DNA from: Brevundimonas fluminis
GTDB taxonomy: Bacteria; Pseudomonadota; Alphaproteobacteria; Caulobacterales; Caulobacteraceae
Assembly: GCF_003934285.1 (NCBI RefSeq)
Contig: NZ_RQWJ01000004.1
Span: 496,001 to 560,000 of the forward strand
Length of the DNA: 64,000 nt
Direction: 5' to 3'
Each line of letters opens with the position of its first letter. Within the stretch, counting starts at the first letter, position 1. The notes beneath the pieces are model-generated. The model was given only the letters and a program-made list of their open reading frames with translations. It was not told the origin of the DNA and did not search any database. Below are positions 1 through 9,271 of the stretch, one piece after another. The position numbers were made by a program, and so were the translations under genes.

Positions 1-2103
1 CAGGTCGGCCTCGCCCAGGCTGTAGCCCGCCAGGATCTGGGCGATCTTCATCACCTGCTCCTGGTAGATGATGACGCCGTAGGTCTCGCTGAGCGTCTCC
101 TGCAGCGTGGGGTGCAGGTAGTCGACCTCCTGCCGCCCGAACTTGCGGTCGATGTAGGTGTCGATCATCTCCATCGGCCCCGGCCGATAGAGGGAGATCA
201 GGGCCGTGATCTCCTCGATGGAGCCGCAGCGCATCTTGCGCAGGGTGTCGCGCATGCCCTGGGATTCCAGCTGGAACACCCCGACCGTCTGACCCGAGGC
301 CATCAGCTCATAGGTCGGGGCGTCGTCCAGCGGCAGGCCGTTCCAGTCCGGCGCCGCCCCGCGCCGCTCCAGGAACTGGCGCGCGCGGTCCAGCACCGTC
401 AGGGTCTTCAGGCCCAGGAAGTCGAACTTCACCAGACCGGCCGGCTCGACCCACTTCATGTTGAACTGGGTGGCCGGAATGTCGGAGCGCGGGTCCTTGT
501 AGAGCGGCACCAGTTCGGTCAGCGGCCGGTCGCCGATGACGATGCCGGCGGCGTGGGTGGAAGCGTTACGGTACAGGCCCTCCAGCTCCAGCGAGACGGA
601 CAGCAGGTTGGCGACGGCGGGCTCGGCGTCGCGCGCCTCCTTCAGGCGCGGCTCGATCTCGATCGCCTGTTCCAGCGTGGTCGGATTGGCCGGGTTGTTC
701 GGGACCATCTTGCAGAGGCGGTCGACCTGGCCCAGCGGCATCTGCAGCACGCGGCCGACGTCGCGCAGCACGGCGCGCGCCTGCAGGGTGCCGAAGGTGA
801 TGATCTGGGCCACACGGTCCTGACCGTAGTGCTCCTGCACATAGGCGATGACCTCCTCCCGCCGCTCCTGGCAGAAGTCGATGTCGAAGTCGGGCATGGA
901 GACCCGCTCGGGGTTCAGGAAGCGCTCGAACAGCAGCCCGAACCGGAGGGGGTCGAGGTCGGTGATGGTCAGGGCCCAGGCCACCAGAGAGCCCGCGCCC
1001 GACCCCCGTCCCGGACCCACGGGGATGCCGTGCGCCTTGGCCCATTTGATGAAGTCGGCCACGATCAGGAAGTAGCCGGGAAAGCCCATCTGCGTGATGA
1101 TCCCGACCTCCCACTCCAGCCGGCCCCAGTAGTCCTCCTCCGGGGCGGCGGGGACGACCTGCTTCAGCCGCGCCTTCAGCCCCTCGCGGGCCTGATGCAT
1201 CAGCTCATCGGGTTCGGTGCGGCCGTCGCCCGTGTCGAAGCGCGGCAGGATGGGGGCGCGGGTCTTGACCAGGAACGCGCAGCGGCGGGCGATCTCCAGC
1301 GTGGAGTCGCAGGCCTCGGGCAGGTCGGCGAACAGCTGGCGCATGGCCGCGGGCGGCTTGAACCAGTGCTGGTCGGTGATGCGGCGGCGGTCCTCCTGAC
1401 CCACGAAGGCGCCGTCGGCGATGCACAGCAGGGCGTCGTGGCTGCGCGCCTGCGTGGCCTTGGCGTAGTGGACGTCGTTGGTGGCGACGAGGGGCACGTC
1501 GTTCGCATAGGCCCAGGCGACCAGACCGGCCTCGGCCTGGGACTCCTCCGGGCGGCCGTGGCGCTGAAGCTCGACGTAGAAGCGGTCCCCGAAGACGCGG
1601 GACATCTCGGCCAGGGCGGCATGGGCGTCGGCGTCGCGGCCCTGCACGAACAGGGGATCGATCGGGCCGTCGGGGCCGCCGGACAGCAGGATCAGCCCGG
1701 CGTTGCGCTCCACGACGCGCGACCACGGCACACAGGGCTCGACCGCGTCGTCGGCGCTGAGGTAGGCGGCGGAGGACAGGTCGCACAGGTTCAGCCACCC
1801 GGTCTCGTCCTGGGCGATCAGCACCACGGTGGCGCACCGGGCCCAGCGGGCGTTCACCTGGCCGCCGATGCCGCTGACCGGCAAGGCGCAGGCGATCAGC
1901 GGCTGCACGCCGGCGTCGCGCGCGGCCTGGCTGAACTCCAGCGCGCCGAACAGGTTGGCCCGGTCGGCCACGCACACGGCGGGCATGCCGGCCTCGGCCG
2001 CCATCTTGGGGATCTTCCCGGCCTTCAGCGCGCCTTCCAGAAGCGAATAGGCCGACCGCACCCTAAGGTGCACGAACCCCGAACCCGTCGCCGCCTCGCT
2101 CAC
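1..2103 (-). CDS. dnaE: DNA polymerase III subunit alpha (N-terminal 701 codons; runs off the window)
   Basis: Replicative polymerase catalytic subunit. The visible part holds the N-terminal PHP domain (roughly residues 8-280) and the start of the C-family palm. The catalytic acid motif PDFDIDF lies near residues 400-406, preceded by PGRGSGAGS; a third acid sits in [10 protein letters not shown] near residue 557. These positions match the known E. coli aspartates (about 401, 403 and 555). The start is GTG at 2103, the only start codon between the upstream in-frame stop and the conserved [15 protein letters not shown] segment. The C-terminal part (fingers, HhH, OB fold) lies outside the window. 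It follows the small SOS-type gene at 2218-2313 on the same strand with a 114-bp gap that contains two GANTC sites. High confidence in the family; it is read as DnaE1 because it carries PHP and sits in the conserved dnaE-lolD-lolC-proS order. Confidence 0.96.
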   Translation of the reverse strand, partial: MSEAATGSGFVHLRVRSAYSLLEGALKAGKIPKMAAEAGMPAVCVADRANLFGALEFSQAARDAGVQPLIACALPVSGIGGQVNARWARCATVVLIAQDETGWLNLCDLSSAAYLSADDAVEPCVPWSRVVERNAGLILLSGGPDGPIDPLFVQGRDADAHAALAEMSRVFGDRFYVELQRHGRPEESQAEAGLVAWAYANDVPLVATNDVHYAKATQARSHDALLCIADGAFVGQEDRRRITDQHWFKPPAAMRQLFADLPEACDSTLEIARRCAFLVKTRAPILPRFDTGDGRTEPDELMHQAREGLKARLKQVVPAAPEEDYWGRLEWEVGIITQMGFPGYFLIVADFIKWAKAHGIPVGPGRGSGAGSLVAWALTITDLDPLRFGLLFERFLNPERVSMPDFDIDFCQERREEVIAYVQEHYGQDRVAQIITFGTLQARAVLRDVGRVLQMPLGQVDRLCKMVPNNPANPTTLEQAIEIEPRLKEARDAEPAVANLLSVSLELEGLYRNASTHAAGIVIGDRPLTELVPLYKDPRSDIPATQFNMKWVEPAGLVKFDFLGLKTLTVLDRARQFLERRGAAPDWNGLPLDDAPTYELMASGQTVGVFQLESQGMRDTLRKMRCGSIEEITALISLYRPGPMEMIDTYIDRKFGRQEVDYLHPTLQETLSETYGVIIYQEQVMKIAQILAGYSLGEADL

Positions 2104-2217
2104 GCCGTCACCCGCTTCATGGCTCGATCAGACCGCGACTCGCCCGGCCGGTCCACGACGTCGGCATGAGAGTGAGAGTCCGGAAAAAAGACTCCCATTA
2201 CTCCCACTCGGTCTCCG

Positions 2218-2313
2218 TCAGACCCCGTGCGCGCTCAACGCCACCTGCCACACCATCCAGACGAAACCGCCGCACGACGCCAGCGCCATCGCCTCCCGCA
2301 TCCACCGAGCCAT
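2218..2313 (-). CDS. SidA-like SOS-induced inner-membrane micro-protein (31 aa)
   Basis: ATG at 2313 and TGA at 2218-2220 give a 31-residue protein: a short basic amphipathic start (MARWMREAM), then one hydrophobic segment (about residues 9-26, with FVWMVWQVAL). A GGGGA Shine-Dalgarno lies 7 nt upstream. A perfect SOS box (2335-2349) overlaps its predicted -10. Caulobacter SidA is known as a LexA-repressed inner-membrane protein of 29 residues that blocks division through FtsW. Size, single TM segment, LexA control and the dnaE neighbourhood fit that role. The assignment is an inference from architecture and context, since such a short protein cannot be proved by eye. The alternative is another small SOS membrane peptide. 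Confidence 0.7.
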   Translation of the reverse strand: MARWMREAMALASCGGFVWMVWQVALSAHGV

Positions 2314-2334
2314 AGGACCGTCCCCAGAAATGAT

Positions 2335-2374
2335 GTTCCGGTAATGTTCTATGTTGTCGCTTTGTTCCCGTCAA
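2335..2374 (-). promoter_or_regulatory. LexA (SOS) box within a sigma-70-type promoter for the SidA-like gene
   Basis: GTTC-N7-GTTC (2335-2338 and 2346-2349) is the alphaproteobacterial LexA direct repeat. On the minus strand a TTGACG -35 (2369-2374) and a TAGAAC -10 (2346-2351) are separated by exactly 17 bp; the -10 includes one GTTC half. This resembles the Caulobacter housekeeping consensus (TTGAC / TANAWC). LexA binding would block the -10 directly. Predicted transcription start near 2339, about 26 nt before the ATG at 2313. Confidence 0.8.
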
Positions 2375-2482
2375 GGCCGTCACCAAGCAATCGCTCGCGT
2401 CCGCCGGCGACCTCTGGCAGAAAGAGCGGCGCGCCGACCAGCACCCGCCGACCCGGCGACAGGCGTCGCCAGGAGCCCGGCC

Positions 2483-2599
2483 ATGGCCAAAGGGCAGGTT
2501 CGGAAGAACAAGGAAGTCCGCAAACCCAAGGCGGAGAAGCCGAAGCCGGCGATCCAGGTGGGAACCTCGCCGTTCACCCAGCCGCCCGGCAAGCGGTAG
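2483..2599 (+). CDS. Small lysine-rich protein (38 aa), function unknown
   Basis: ATG at 2483 preceded by AGGAG (2471-2475) encodes 38 residues starting MAKGQVRKNKEVRKPKAEK and ending in PGKR. It is strongly basic (about ten Lys), with no membrane segment or recognised domain. Similar MAKGQ..NKEVRKPK small proteins are, as I recall, widespread in alphaproteobacteria as hypothetical proteins. It is transcribed away from the SOS promoter and converges on lolD, 37 bp further on. A longer in-frame ORF exists upstream (from 2351), but the RBS supports this internal start. Confidence 0.6.
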   Translation: MAKGQVRKNKEVRKPKAEKPKPAIQVGTSPFTQPPGKR

Positions 2600-2636
2600 G
2601 CGTCCCGCCCTCCCCGCGCCGGCGGGCCGGCGGGCC

Positions 2637-3338
2637 TCAGTAGGCGTGGCTCTCCGCCGGGCGCTCTTCCAGATGGCCATCCTTCAGGGCGAAGACGCGA
2701 TCCATGTGGCCCGCCAGTTCCATGTTGTGGGTGGCGATGAGGGCGGCGACGCCGGTGGCCTTCACCCGGGCGCGAAGGTCGTCGAAGACGGCCTGGCTGG
2801 TGGTGGGGTCCAGGTTTCCGGTCGGCTCGTCGGCCAGCAGCAGACGAGGCGCATTGCCGAGCGCGCGGGCGATGGCGACGCGCTGCTGCTCGCCGCCCGA
2901 CATCTGGGCCGGCTGGTGGGTCAGCCGTTCGCCGAGGCCCAGCGAGGTCAGGGTCTCCTCGGCGCGCCGGCGGGCTTCCGCCTCGCCCACGCCGGCGATG
3001 CGCATCGGCAGGGCGACGTTGTCGCGGGCGTCGAACTCCGGCAGCAGATGGTGGAACTGGTAGACGAAGCCGATCTTGAACAGGCGCAGCTTCGTCCGGG
3101 CCCGCTCGTCCAGCCCGCCGACGTCCTCTCCGTCGATGGCGATGGAGCCCTCGGTGGGCTTCTCCAGCAGGCCGGCGGCATGCAACAGGGACGACTTGCC
3201 CGAGCCCGACGGACCGATGAGGCCGACGATCTCACCGGGCATGACGTCCAGATCGACGCCCTTCAGCACAGTCAGGCCGCCCGAGCCGGTGACGTAGGTG
3301 CGCGTCAGGTTACGGACCGAGAGGACGGGTTCACTCAT
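2637..3338 (-). CDS. lolD: Lipoprotein-releasing system ATP-binding protein LolD
   Basis: ABC ATPase of 233 residues that powers release of outer-membrane lipoproteins from the inner membrane to LolA. Walker A GPSGSGKS is at residues 42-49, the signature MSGGEQQRVAIARA begins near 146, Walker B LLLADE is near 167-172, and the LolD-typical FHHLLPEFDARDNV segment sits near 95-108. It overlaps the upstream permease gene by 8 bp, as expected for a LolCD unit. It ends the minus-strand proS-lolC-lolD group. Confidence 0.95.
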   Translation of the reverse strand: MSEPVLSVRNLTRTYVTGSGGLTVLKGVDLDVMPGEIVGLIGPSGSGKSSLLHAAGLLEKPTEGSIAIDGEDVGGLDERARTKLRLFKIGFVYQFHHLLPEFDARDNVALPMRIAGVGEAEARRRAEETLTSLGLGERLTHQPAQMSGGEQQRVAIARALGNAPRLLLADEPTGNLDPTTSQAVFDDLRARVKATGVAALIATHNMELAGHMDRVFALKDGHLEERPAESHAY

Positions 3339-4605
3339 AGCGAAGCGCCTCCACCGGATCGAGCCGGCTGGCCCGCCACGAGGGCAGGAAGGCCGCGAGG
3401 CACGAGGCGCCGACGGCCAGCACGGCCACCCAGAAGACGTCGCCCATGTCGACCAGGGCCGGCACGGCGTCCAGCATGTAGACCTCGGCGTTGAACAGCT
3501 GCACGCCGAGCAGGCCCTCGAGGAAGTGCTGGATCGCCGCGATGTTCAGGCAGAACAGCAGGCCCAGCGTGATCCCCGCCGCGGTGCCCGCGATGCCGAT
3601 CGTGGCTCCGGCGATGAAGAAGACGCGCAGCATGGACGACGGACTGGCCCCCACCGTCCGCAGCACGGCGATGTCGCGCGTCTTGTTCTTCACCAGCATG
3701 ACGATGCCGCTGATGATGTTCAGGGTGGCGATGACGACCAGCATGCCCAGGATGATGCTCATCGCGACGCGCTCGACCTGCAGGGCGCCCCAGAAGGCGG
3801 CCAGGCTCTGGCGCCAGTCGGTGACCAGCGTGCCGGGCCCCGCGGCTTCGCGCACGGCCGGCAGGATCCGCTCGACCCTGTCGGGCTCCGTGACCTTCAG
3901 CTCGACCACGTCCCACAGGCCCTCCTTGCCGAAGAAGAGCTGGGCCTGTTCCAGCGGCATGAAGACGTAGGCCCGATCGAAGTCCGCGGCGCCGGAAGAG
4001 AATATCCCGCCGACCACGTAGGTCTTTTCCTGACCGCCCAGATTGCCGAAGGCGCTGTCGGCGCCGGTGGGCGAGTACAGGGTGATGGGCGATCCGACGC
4101 CCAGTCCCAGCTGCTGGGCCAGCGCCTTGCCGACCAGCACCCGGTCGCCGCCCCAGTCGCCCTGGCCGAAGGTGGCCTTGGCCTGATCGTCCAGGCTGGC
4201 GAAGACGAAACGCATGGAATCCAGGTCCCCCGGCCGGATGCCGCGCACCAGCCCGCCGGTGATCTGACCGCCGGCGCGGAACATGGCCGGGCTCTCGATC
4301 AGGGGGGTCACGCTGACCACCTGCGGCAAGGCGTCCAGCGAGGCCAGCCGCTGCTCGCGGTCGTCGGCGGTGAGAACCTGACCGTGGACGTAGAGATGGC
4401 CGTTGAAGCTGAGCATGCGGCTGAGCAGCTCCGACCGGAAGCCGGCCATGATGCTCATCACCGAGATCAGCACGGTGACGGCCAGCATGATGCCGACGAA
4501 GCTGATCCAGGCGATCAGGGCGACGCCCCCCTCCTTCCGCTTGGCGCGGAGGTAGCGCAGCGCCAGGCCGATCTCCCAGGCGGAGAAGGGACCCGCGCCC
4601 TTCAC
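3331..4605 (-). CDS. lolC: Lipoprotein-releasing ABC transporter permease (LolC/LolE family)
   Basis: A 424-residue permease of the MacB/FtsX fold: an N-terminal TM helix after [18 protein letters not shown] (about residues 28-55), a large periplasmic domain, and three C-terminal TM helices (from about residue 285). It ends with the conserved cytoplasmic [17 protein letters not shown]. Together with LolD it extracts mature lipoproteins from the inner membrane. Only one permease gene is present here, as in alphaproteobacteria that use a single LolC/E-type (LolF-like) subunit. It overlaps proS by 4 bp (ATGA), implying translational coupling. Confidence 0.93.
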   Translation of the reverse strand: MKGAGPFSAWEIGLALRYLRAKRKEGGVALIAWISFVGIMLAVTVLISVMSIMAGFRSELLSRMLSFNGHLYVHGQVLTADDREQRLASLDALPQVVSVTPLIESPAMFRAGGQITGGLVRGIRPGDLDSMRFVFASLDDQAKATFGQGDWGGDRVLVGKALAQQLGLGVGSPITLYSPTGADSAFGNLGGQEKTYVVGGIFSSGAADFDRAYVFMPLEQAQLFFGKEGLWDVVELKVTEPDRVERILPAVREAAGPGTLVTDWRQSLAAFWGALQVERVAMSIILGMLVVIATLNIISGIVMLVKNKTRDIAVLRTVGASPSSMLRVFFIAGATIGIAGTAAGITLGLLFCLNIAAIQHFLEGLLGVQLFNAEVYMLDAVPALVDMGDVFWVAVLAVGASCLAAFLPSWRASRLDPVEALRYE

Positions 4606-5918
4606 GCGGTCAGCCTTTCGATCGCCCCGGCCAGCGGCACGGAGACCTTCTCGCCGGTGGCCCGGCGCTTCAGCTCGACCACGCCGTCGGCCAGCCCCTT
4701 GGGCCCGATGGTCAACTGCCAGGGCACACCGATCAGATCGGCGGTGGCGAACTTGCCGCCCGGCCGTTCGTCGGTGTCGTCGTAGAGCACGTCCTTGCCC
4801 AGCGATTCCAGCTGCTTCACCGCGTCTTCGCAGGCGGCGGAGCAGGCCGAGTCATTGGCGCGCAGATTGATGACGACGACGTCGAACGGCGCGACCGCGT
4901 CGGGCCAGATGATGCCGCCCTCGTCATGGCTGGCCTCGATGATGGCCCCCAGCAGCCGCGACACGCCGACGCCGTAGCTGCCCATGTGGACTTCCGTGTC
5001 GGCGCCGTCGGGCCCCGCGACCTTCGCCTTCATCGGCGCCGAGTATTTGGTCCCGAAGTAGAAGATGTGGCCCACCTCGATGCCGCGCGCGGTCAGGCGG
5101 TCGGCCTCGGCCGTCTGGGCTTCGAAGGCGGCGGCGTCATGCATTTCCTCGGTGGCGGCGTACAGCGAGGTGCGGCCGTCGACGAGGGCCTGCAGGTCGT
5201 CCCAGTCCACGTCGGCGCCGGGTGCCGGCATCTCGACCAGCTTGCGGTCGCAGAACACCTGGCTTTCGCCGGTGTCGGCCAGAACGATGAACTCGTGGCT
5301 CAGGTCGCCGCCGATCGGCCCGGTGTCCGCCCGCATCGGCACGGCCTTCAGGCCCATGCGGGCGAAGGTGTTCAGATAGGCCACGAACATGCGGTTGTAG
5401 GCCTTGCGGGCCGAGGCCTCGTCAATGTCGAACGAATAGGCGTCCTTCATCAGGAACTCGCGGCCGCGCATGACGCCGAAGCGCGGGCGGCGCTCGTCGC
5501 GGAACTTCCACTGGATGTGGAAGAGGTTGAGCGGCAGCGCCTTGTAGCTCTTCACATAGGCCCGGAAGATGTCGGTGATCATCTCCTCGTTGGTGGGGCC
5601 GTACAGCAGCTCGCGCTCGTGCCGGTCGGTGATGCGCAGCATTTCCGGGCCATAAGCGTCGTAGCGGCCGCTCTCGCGCCACAGATCGGCCAGCTGCAGC
5701 GTCGGCATCAGAAGCTCGACGGCGCCGGCCCGGACCTGCTCCTCACGGACGATCTGCTCGATCTTCTTCAGCACCCGCAGGCCCAGCGGCAGCCAGGCGT
5801 AGATGCCCGCGGCCTCCTGTTTGATCAGGCCGGCGCGGAGCATCAGCTGGTGCGAGACGATCTGGGCGTCCGAAGGCGCCTCTTTCAGCGTGGGCAGGAA
5901 ATAGCGCGACAGGCGCAT
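4602..5918 (-). CDS. proS: Prolyl-tRNA synthetase (short alphaproteobacterial type)
   Basis: Class II aminoacyl-tRNA synthetase, 438 residues. The N-terminus ([12 protein letters not shown]) is typical. The GPTNEE loop, motif 2 ([17 protein letters not shown]) and motif 3 ([14 protein letters not shown]) are present, followed by an anticodon-binding domain. The segment between motifs 2 and 3 is short, so the INS editing domain of E. coli-type ProRS is absent; this is known for alphaproteobacterial enzymes, which rely on trans-editing. It lies 75 bp downstream of the DUF1467 gene and is coupled to lolC by a 4-bp overlap. Confidence 0.96.
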   Translation of the reverse strand: MRLSRYFLPTLKEAPSDAQIVSHQLMLRAGLIKQEAAGIYAWLPLGLRVLKKIEQIVREEQVRAGAVELLMPTLQLADLWRESGRYDAYGPEMLRITDRHERELLYGPTNEEMITDIFRAYVKSYKALPLNLFHIQWKFRDERRPRFGVMRGREFLMKDAYSFDIDEASARKAYNRMFVAYLNTFARMGLKAVPMRADTGPIGGDLSHEFIVLADTGESQVFCDRKLVEMPAPGADVDWDDLQALVDGRTSLYAATEEMHDAAAFEAQTAEADRLTARGIEVGHIFYFGTKYSAPMKAKVAGPDGADTEVHMGSYGVGVSRLLGAIIEASHDEGGIIWPDAVAPFDVVVINLRANDSACSAACEDAVKQLESLGKDVLYDDTDERPGGKFATADLIGVPWQLTIGPKGLADGVVELKRRATGEKVSVPLAGAIERLTA

Positions 5919-5993
5919 GGTCTGGGAATCCGGGCAGGCGGGAGGTGGGCCGCCAGCTTTAGCCGGGTCGGCGGGGCGAAAGCTAGGCCGCCG

Positions 5994-6251
5994 TCACCGC
6001 AGGTTGGGCAGCGGCAGCCAGCCCGTGCCGATCAGGACCATGATGAACGCCCAGACGATGGCCGAAACCCAGGTGGTGGTGAGGAATTTCTTCTTCAGGT
6101 TCGGATTGGCCGGCGCGCCCCACTGGCCGCCGTCGGTCGGACGCTCCTGATCGCTCTGGTTCATGCCCAGCGGCAGGACGGCGAACAGCACGGTCCACCA
6201 GCACGTGATGTAGATCGCCGTCATGGTGATCGGGCCGATCGGAAAGTCCAT
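5994..6251 (-). CDS. DUF1467 family small membrane protein
   Basis: 85 residues with two hydrophobic helices (about residues 5-30 and 60-80) joined by a polar loop. The ATG at 6251 shares its A with the stop codon of the mce gene (TGATG), which fixes the start despite the longer open frame upstream. The family is uncharacterised; its position between mce and proS is conserved in Caulobacterales to my knowledge. Inner-membrane location is inferred from hydrophobicity. Confidence 0.85.
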   Translation of the reverse strand: MDFPIGPITMTAIYITCWWTVLFAVLPLGMNQSDQERPTDGGQWGAPANPNLKKKFLTTTWVSAIVWAFIMVLIGTGWLPLPNLR

Positions 6252-6676
6252 CAGTGCGCGCCCTCCTTCGGGCTTTCCATCAGTTCGACCAGCACCCCGC
6301 CCATGTCCCTGGGGTGCACGAAGATGATCGGCGTGCCGTGGGCGCCGATGCGGGGCTCGCCCGTGCCCAGGATGGTCGCGCCCCTGGCCCTCAGGGCGTC
6401 GCGCGCGGCCAGGACGTCCTCGACCTCGAAACAGACGTGGTGCTGGCCGCCCTTCGGGTTCTTCGCCAGAAAGCCGTGGATCGGGCTGTCCTCGCCCAGC
6501 GGCTCGATCAGTTCGATCTGGCTGTTGGGAAGGTCGACGAAACAGACCCGCACGCCCTGCGCCGGCAGGTCGAACGGCGCGTGCGCCCTCGTCGCCCCAA
6601 GCAGGTCGCGGTACAGGGCCACCGAGGCCTCGATGGAGGGGGTGGCGACCCCGACGTGATTCAGGCGTCCGATCAT
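6251..6676 (-). CDS. mce: Methylmalonyl-CoA epimerase
   Basis: VOC-superfamily metalloenzyme of 141 residues that interconverts (R)- and (S)-methylmalonyl-CoA in propionyl-CoA and odd-chain catabolism. Motifs are LNHVGVATPSIE at the N-terminus (first metal His), HHVCFEVED (about residues 76-84) and GGVLVELMES near the C-terminus (metal Glu), each in the expected place for paired beta-alpha-beta-beta-beta modules. Stop and next start overlap (TGATG). The 148-bp gap upstream holds the REPIN-like repeat, so it probably begins its own transcript or follows RNase J with partial read-through. Confidence 0.92.
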   Translation of the reverse strand: MIGRLNHVGVATPSIEASVALYRDLLGATRAHAPFDLPAQGVRVCFVDLPNSQIELIEPLGEDSPIHGFLAKNPKGGQHHVCFEVEDVLAARDALRARGATILGTGEPRIGAHGTPIIFVHPRDMGGVLVELMESPKEGAH

Positions 6677-6689
6677 CGAACCAGAAAAC

Positions 6690-6822
6690 TCCGCTCATCC
6701 CGGCGAAAGCCGGGATCCAGTCCTGTCCTAGAAGCACAGCCGCTGACGAATGTCAGGGCGGCACATCGTCAACGGCCGTGGGGTCAAAGCACTGGATCCC
6801 GGCTTTCGCCGGGATGAGCGGA
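6690..6822. repeat. REPIN-like pair: two 32-nt palindromic repeats in inverted orientation
   Basis: Arms 6690-6721 and 6791-6822 are exact reverse complements (32/32) separated by 69 bp. Each arm contains its own hairpin, ATCCCGGC-GAAA-GCCGGGAT on one strand, with an 8-bp stem and a GNRA-type tetraloop. The spacer contains another small palindrome (CTGAC-GAAT-GTCAG, 6743-6756). It fills most of the gap between mce and the RNase J gene. The organisation matches REP doublets (REPINs) mobilised by RAYT transposases; no RAYT gene or second copy is visible here. Confidence 0.85.
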
Positions 6823-6824
6823 AG

Positions 6825-8495
6825 TCATAGCCGCAGCACGATCGTCTCGACGATCGGACGGCGGTCCCAGATGTGCTGGCTGGCCTTCTTCAGGGTGCGC
6901 GCGACGGCCTGCTCGACGACCATCTCGTCCTCCAGCGCCTCGCCCTTCAGCTTTCGCACCGTCTGTTCGACGCGCTCGGCCATGTCGTCCAGGATGTCGC
7001 CCAAGGGGCGGTCCGCGTCGCCGGGCAGGCCCAGGCCGCGCACGTCGATGTCGCTGACGATCTTGCCGCGCCTGTCGAGGGCGAAGCTGACGATCAGGAC
7101 GCCGTTGTTCGACGCGTGCCTGCGCTCGCGCAGCGCCTCGCCCGCCTCCTCGACCAGCATGCCGCCGTCGACGAACAGGCGCGCGGACGGCACTTCGTCG
7201 ATGATGACCGCCGGGCCGGGGGCCAGGCGCACCAGGTCGCCGTCACGGGGGGTGATGGCCTGCGGGACCTGCATGTCCTTGGCCAGCAAGGCGTGCTCGG
7301 CGATGTGGCGGCGCATGCCGTGGGTCGGCACCGCGATCTGCGGGCGCACCCACTGGTACATGAGCTTCAACTCGTCCCGGCACGGGTGGCCGGAGACGTG
7401 GATGCCCGGGTGGTCCTTGTCCGTGTAGATGCGCACGCCGCGCTCGGACAGGCGGTCCTGCAGGCGGCCGATCGGCACCTCGTTGCCGGGGATGATCCGC
7501 GACGAGAAGATGCAGTGGTCCCCCGGGCCCAGTTTGATGAAGGGATGGCTGCCGTCGGCCACGCGCGACAGGGCGGCGCGCGCCTCGCCCTGGCTCCCGG
7601 TGCACAGATACAGGATCTCGTCGGCGGGCCAGATGCGCGCCTCCTGCTCGGTCAGGAAAGGCTTCACGTCGGCCAGCATGCCGACCGACTTCGCCGCCGC
7701 CGTGATGCGATGCATCGACCGCCCCGCCAGAGCCACCCGGCGGCCGGCCTGTTCCGCCGCGTGGATGACGCTGTCCATGCGCGCGACGTTGGAGGCGAAG
7801 CAGCCGACGGCCACCTTGCCCTTCAGGTCCGAGATCAATGCCGCCAGGGCGGTGCGGACCTCGCCTTCGGACCCTGCGACGCCGTCCTGGAAGACGTTGG
7901 TGGAGTCGCAGACCATGGCGAGCACGCCGTCGTCGCCCAGCCGCTTCAGCGCCTCGACGTCGGTGTTCGACCCCAGCACGGGGTCGTCGTCCAACTTCCA
8001 GTCCCCGGTGTGGAAGACGGTGCCCAAGGGCGTCCTGATCGCCAGCCCGCTGGGCTCGGCGATCGAGTGGGTCATGGTGACCATCTCGATGTGGAACGGG
8101 CCCAGGTCGACCGTGCCGCCGACGTCGACCAGATGGATCGGCGCATCGTCTATCCCCGCGTCGCGCAGCTTCTCCCGCACCAGATAGGCGGTGAACGGCG
8201 TGGCGTAGATCGGCGCCTGCAGACGCGGCCACAGCCACGGCAGACCGCCGATGTGATCTTCGTGCGCGTGGGTGACCACGATGCCCAGAATGGTCTCGCC
8301 TTCCAGCGCGGTCGGGTCCGGCACGATGATGTCCACGCCGGGCGTGGTCAGGTCGCCGAAGGTCACGCCGACGTCGACGATGATCCATTTGCGGCCGTGC
8401 GCCGGGCCGAAGCCGTAGGCGTTGAAATTCATTCCGATCTCGTTGGACCCGCCCAGCGGCAGGAAGACGAGCTCGTCGTTCTTGTTTTTCGTCAT
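6825..8495 (-). CDS. rnj: Ribonuclease J
   Basis: Metallo-beta-lactamase/beta-CASP ribonuclease of 556 residues, acting in 5' exonuclease and endonuclease RNA processing and decay. It begins [13 protein letters not shown], with the zinc motif HAHEDH at residues 76-81, MTHSI and HTGDWK further on, and the beta-[23 protein letters not shown] region. The start at 8495 gives an ATGA overlap with coaX; the open frame extends upstream, but only as a shadow of coaX. Family length (about 555) agrees. Confidence 0.95.
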   Translation of the reverse strand: MTKNKNDELVFLPLGGSNEIGMNFNAYGFGPAHGRKWIIVDVGVTFGDLTTPGVDIIVPDPTALEGETILGIVVTHAHEDHIGGLPWLWPRLQAPIYATPFTAYLVREKLRDAGIDDAPIHLVDVGGTVDLGPFHIEMVTMTHSIAEPSGLAIRTPLGTVFHTGDWKLDDDPVLGSNTDVEALKRLGDDGVLAMVCDSTNVFQDGVAGSEGEVRTALAALISDLKGKVAVGCFASNVARMDSVIHAAEQAGRRVALAGRSMHRITAAAKSVGMLADVKPFLTEQEARIWPADEILYLCTGSQGEARAALSRVADGSHPFIKLGPGDHCIFSSRIIPGNEVPIGRLQDRLSERGVRIYTDKDHPGIHVSGHPCRDELKLMYQWVRPQIAVPTHGMRRHIAEHALLAKDMQVPQAITPRDGDLVRLAPGPAVIIDEVPSARLFVDGGMLVEEAGEALRERRHASNNGVLIVSFALDRRGKIVSDIDVRGLGLPGDADRPLGDILDDMAERVEQTVRKLKGEALEDEMVVEQAVARTLKKASQHIWDRRPIVETIVLRL

Positions 8496-9271
8496 GCGCC
8501 CATGTGGGTGTTGCGGCGGTGAATTTCGAGCAGCCCGCGGATGGTGAGGTCGGAATCGAAGACGTCGATGGCCGGCGTCGCGCCTTCGAACAGGCTGGCG
8601 ACGCCGCCGGTTCCGATGACGGTCATGGGCTTGCCCCACTCGGCCTTGATGCGCGCCGTGAGCCCCTCGATCAGCGCGACGTAGCCCCAGAAGACGCCGG
8701 ACTGCATGTTCGAAACCGTGTCCTTGCCGATCACGCGGTCGGGCTTCTGGATGGCGATGCGCGGCAGCATCGCCGCCGCCTCGTGCAGGGCCTGAAGGCT
8801 CAGGTTGATGCCCGGCGCGATGACCCCGCCCTCGAAGGCGCCGTCGGCGGCGACCACGTCGAACGTGGTCGCCGTGCCGCTGTCGATGACGATCAGGTCG
8901 CCGGGATACTTCAGATGCGCGCCGACCGCATTGACCAGCCGGTCCGCGCCCGCCTCTGTCGGCTTGAGGATCCGCGCCTGGATGCCCAGGTCGACGCCGG
9001 GATCGCCGATGACCAGCGGCTCGGCGTTCAGCCAGCGCCGCGACAGGTTGCGCAGGTTGAAGATCGACTGCGGCACCACGGACGAGATGATGCAGGCGTT
9101 CAGCGCCTTCAGCGCCAGTCCGCGCATGCCCAGCAGCTGGGCCAGCCAGACGGCGTACTCGTCGGCCGTCCGCGTGCTTTCGGTCGCCGTGCGCCACTGG
9201 GCGATCCAGTCCTTGCCGTCATGCACGGCGAACAGCGTGTTGGTGTTGCCTTGCTCGATCGCCAGAAGCAT
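8492..9271 (-). CDS. coaX: Type III pantothenate kinase
   Basis: ASKHA-fold kinase of 259 residues phosphorylating pantothenate, the first step of CoA synthesis. The phosphate motif is EQGNTNT at residues 6-12, [12 protein letters not shown] (about 104-115) is the pantothenate region, and [10 protein letters not shown] is near 128-137. The usual first Asp of DxGNT is Glu6 here; I believe this substitution recurs in Caulobacterales, so it is probably tolerated. Coupled by overlaps to birA (TGATG) and RNase J (ATGA). Confidence 0.95.
   Translation of the reverse strand: MLLAIEQGNTNTLFAVHDGKDWIAQWRTATESTRTADEYAVWLAQLLGMRGLALKALNACIISSVVPQSIFNLRNLSRRWLNAEPLVIGDPGVDLGIQARILKPTEAGADRLVNAVGAHLKYPGDLIVIDSGTATTFDVVAADGAFEGGVIAPGINLSLQALHEAAAMLPRIAIQKPDRVIGKDTVSNMQSGVFWGYVALIEGLTARIKAEWGKPMTVIGTGGVASLFEGATPAIDVFDSDLTIRGLLEIHRRNTHMGA

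Noticed and set aside
2103..2217. An extra gene between dnaE and the SidA-like ORF
   Set aside because: No open frame with RBS on either strand; contains only the GANTC pair and a weak inverted repeat.
6722..6790. REPIN spacer as an insertion sequence or small RNA gene
   Set aside because: Only 69 bp, no reading frame, no transposase ends; only a minor palindrome is present.
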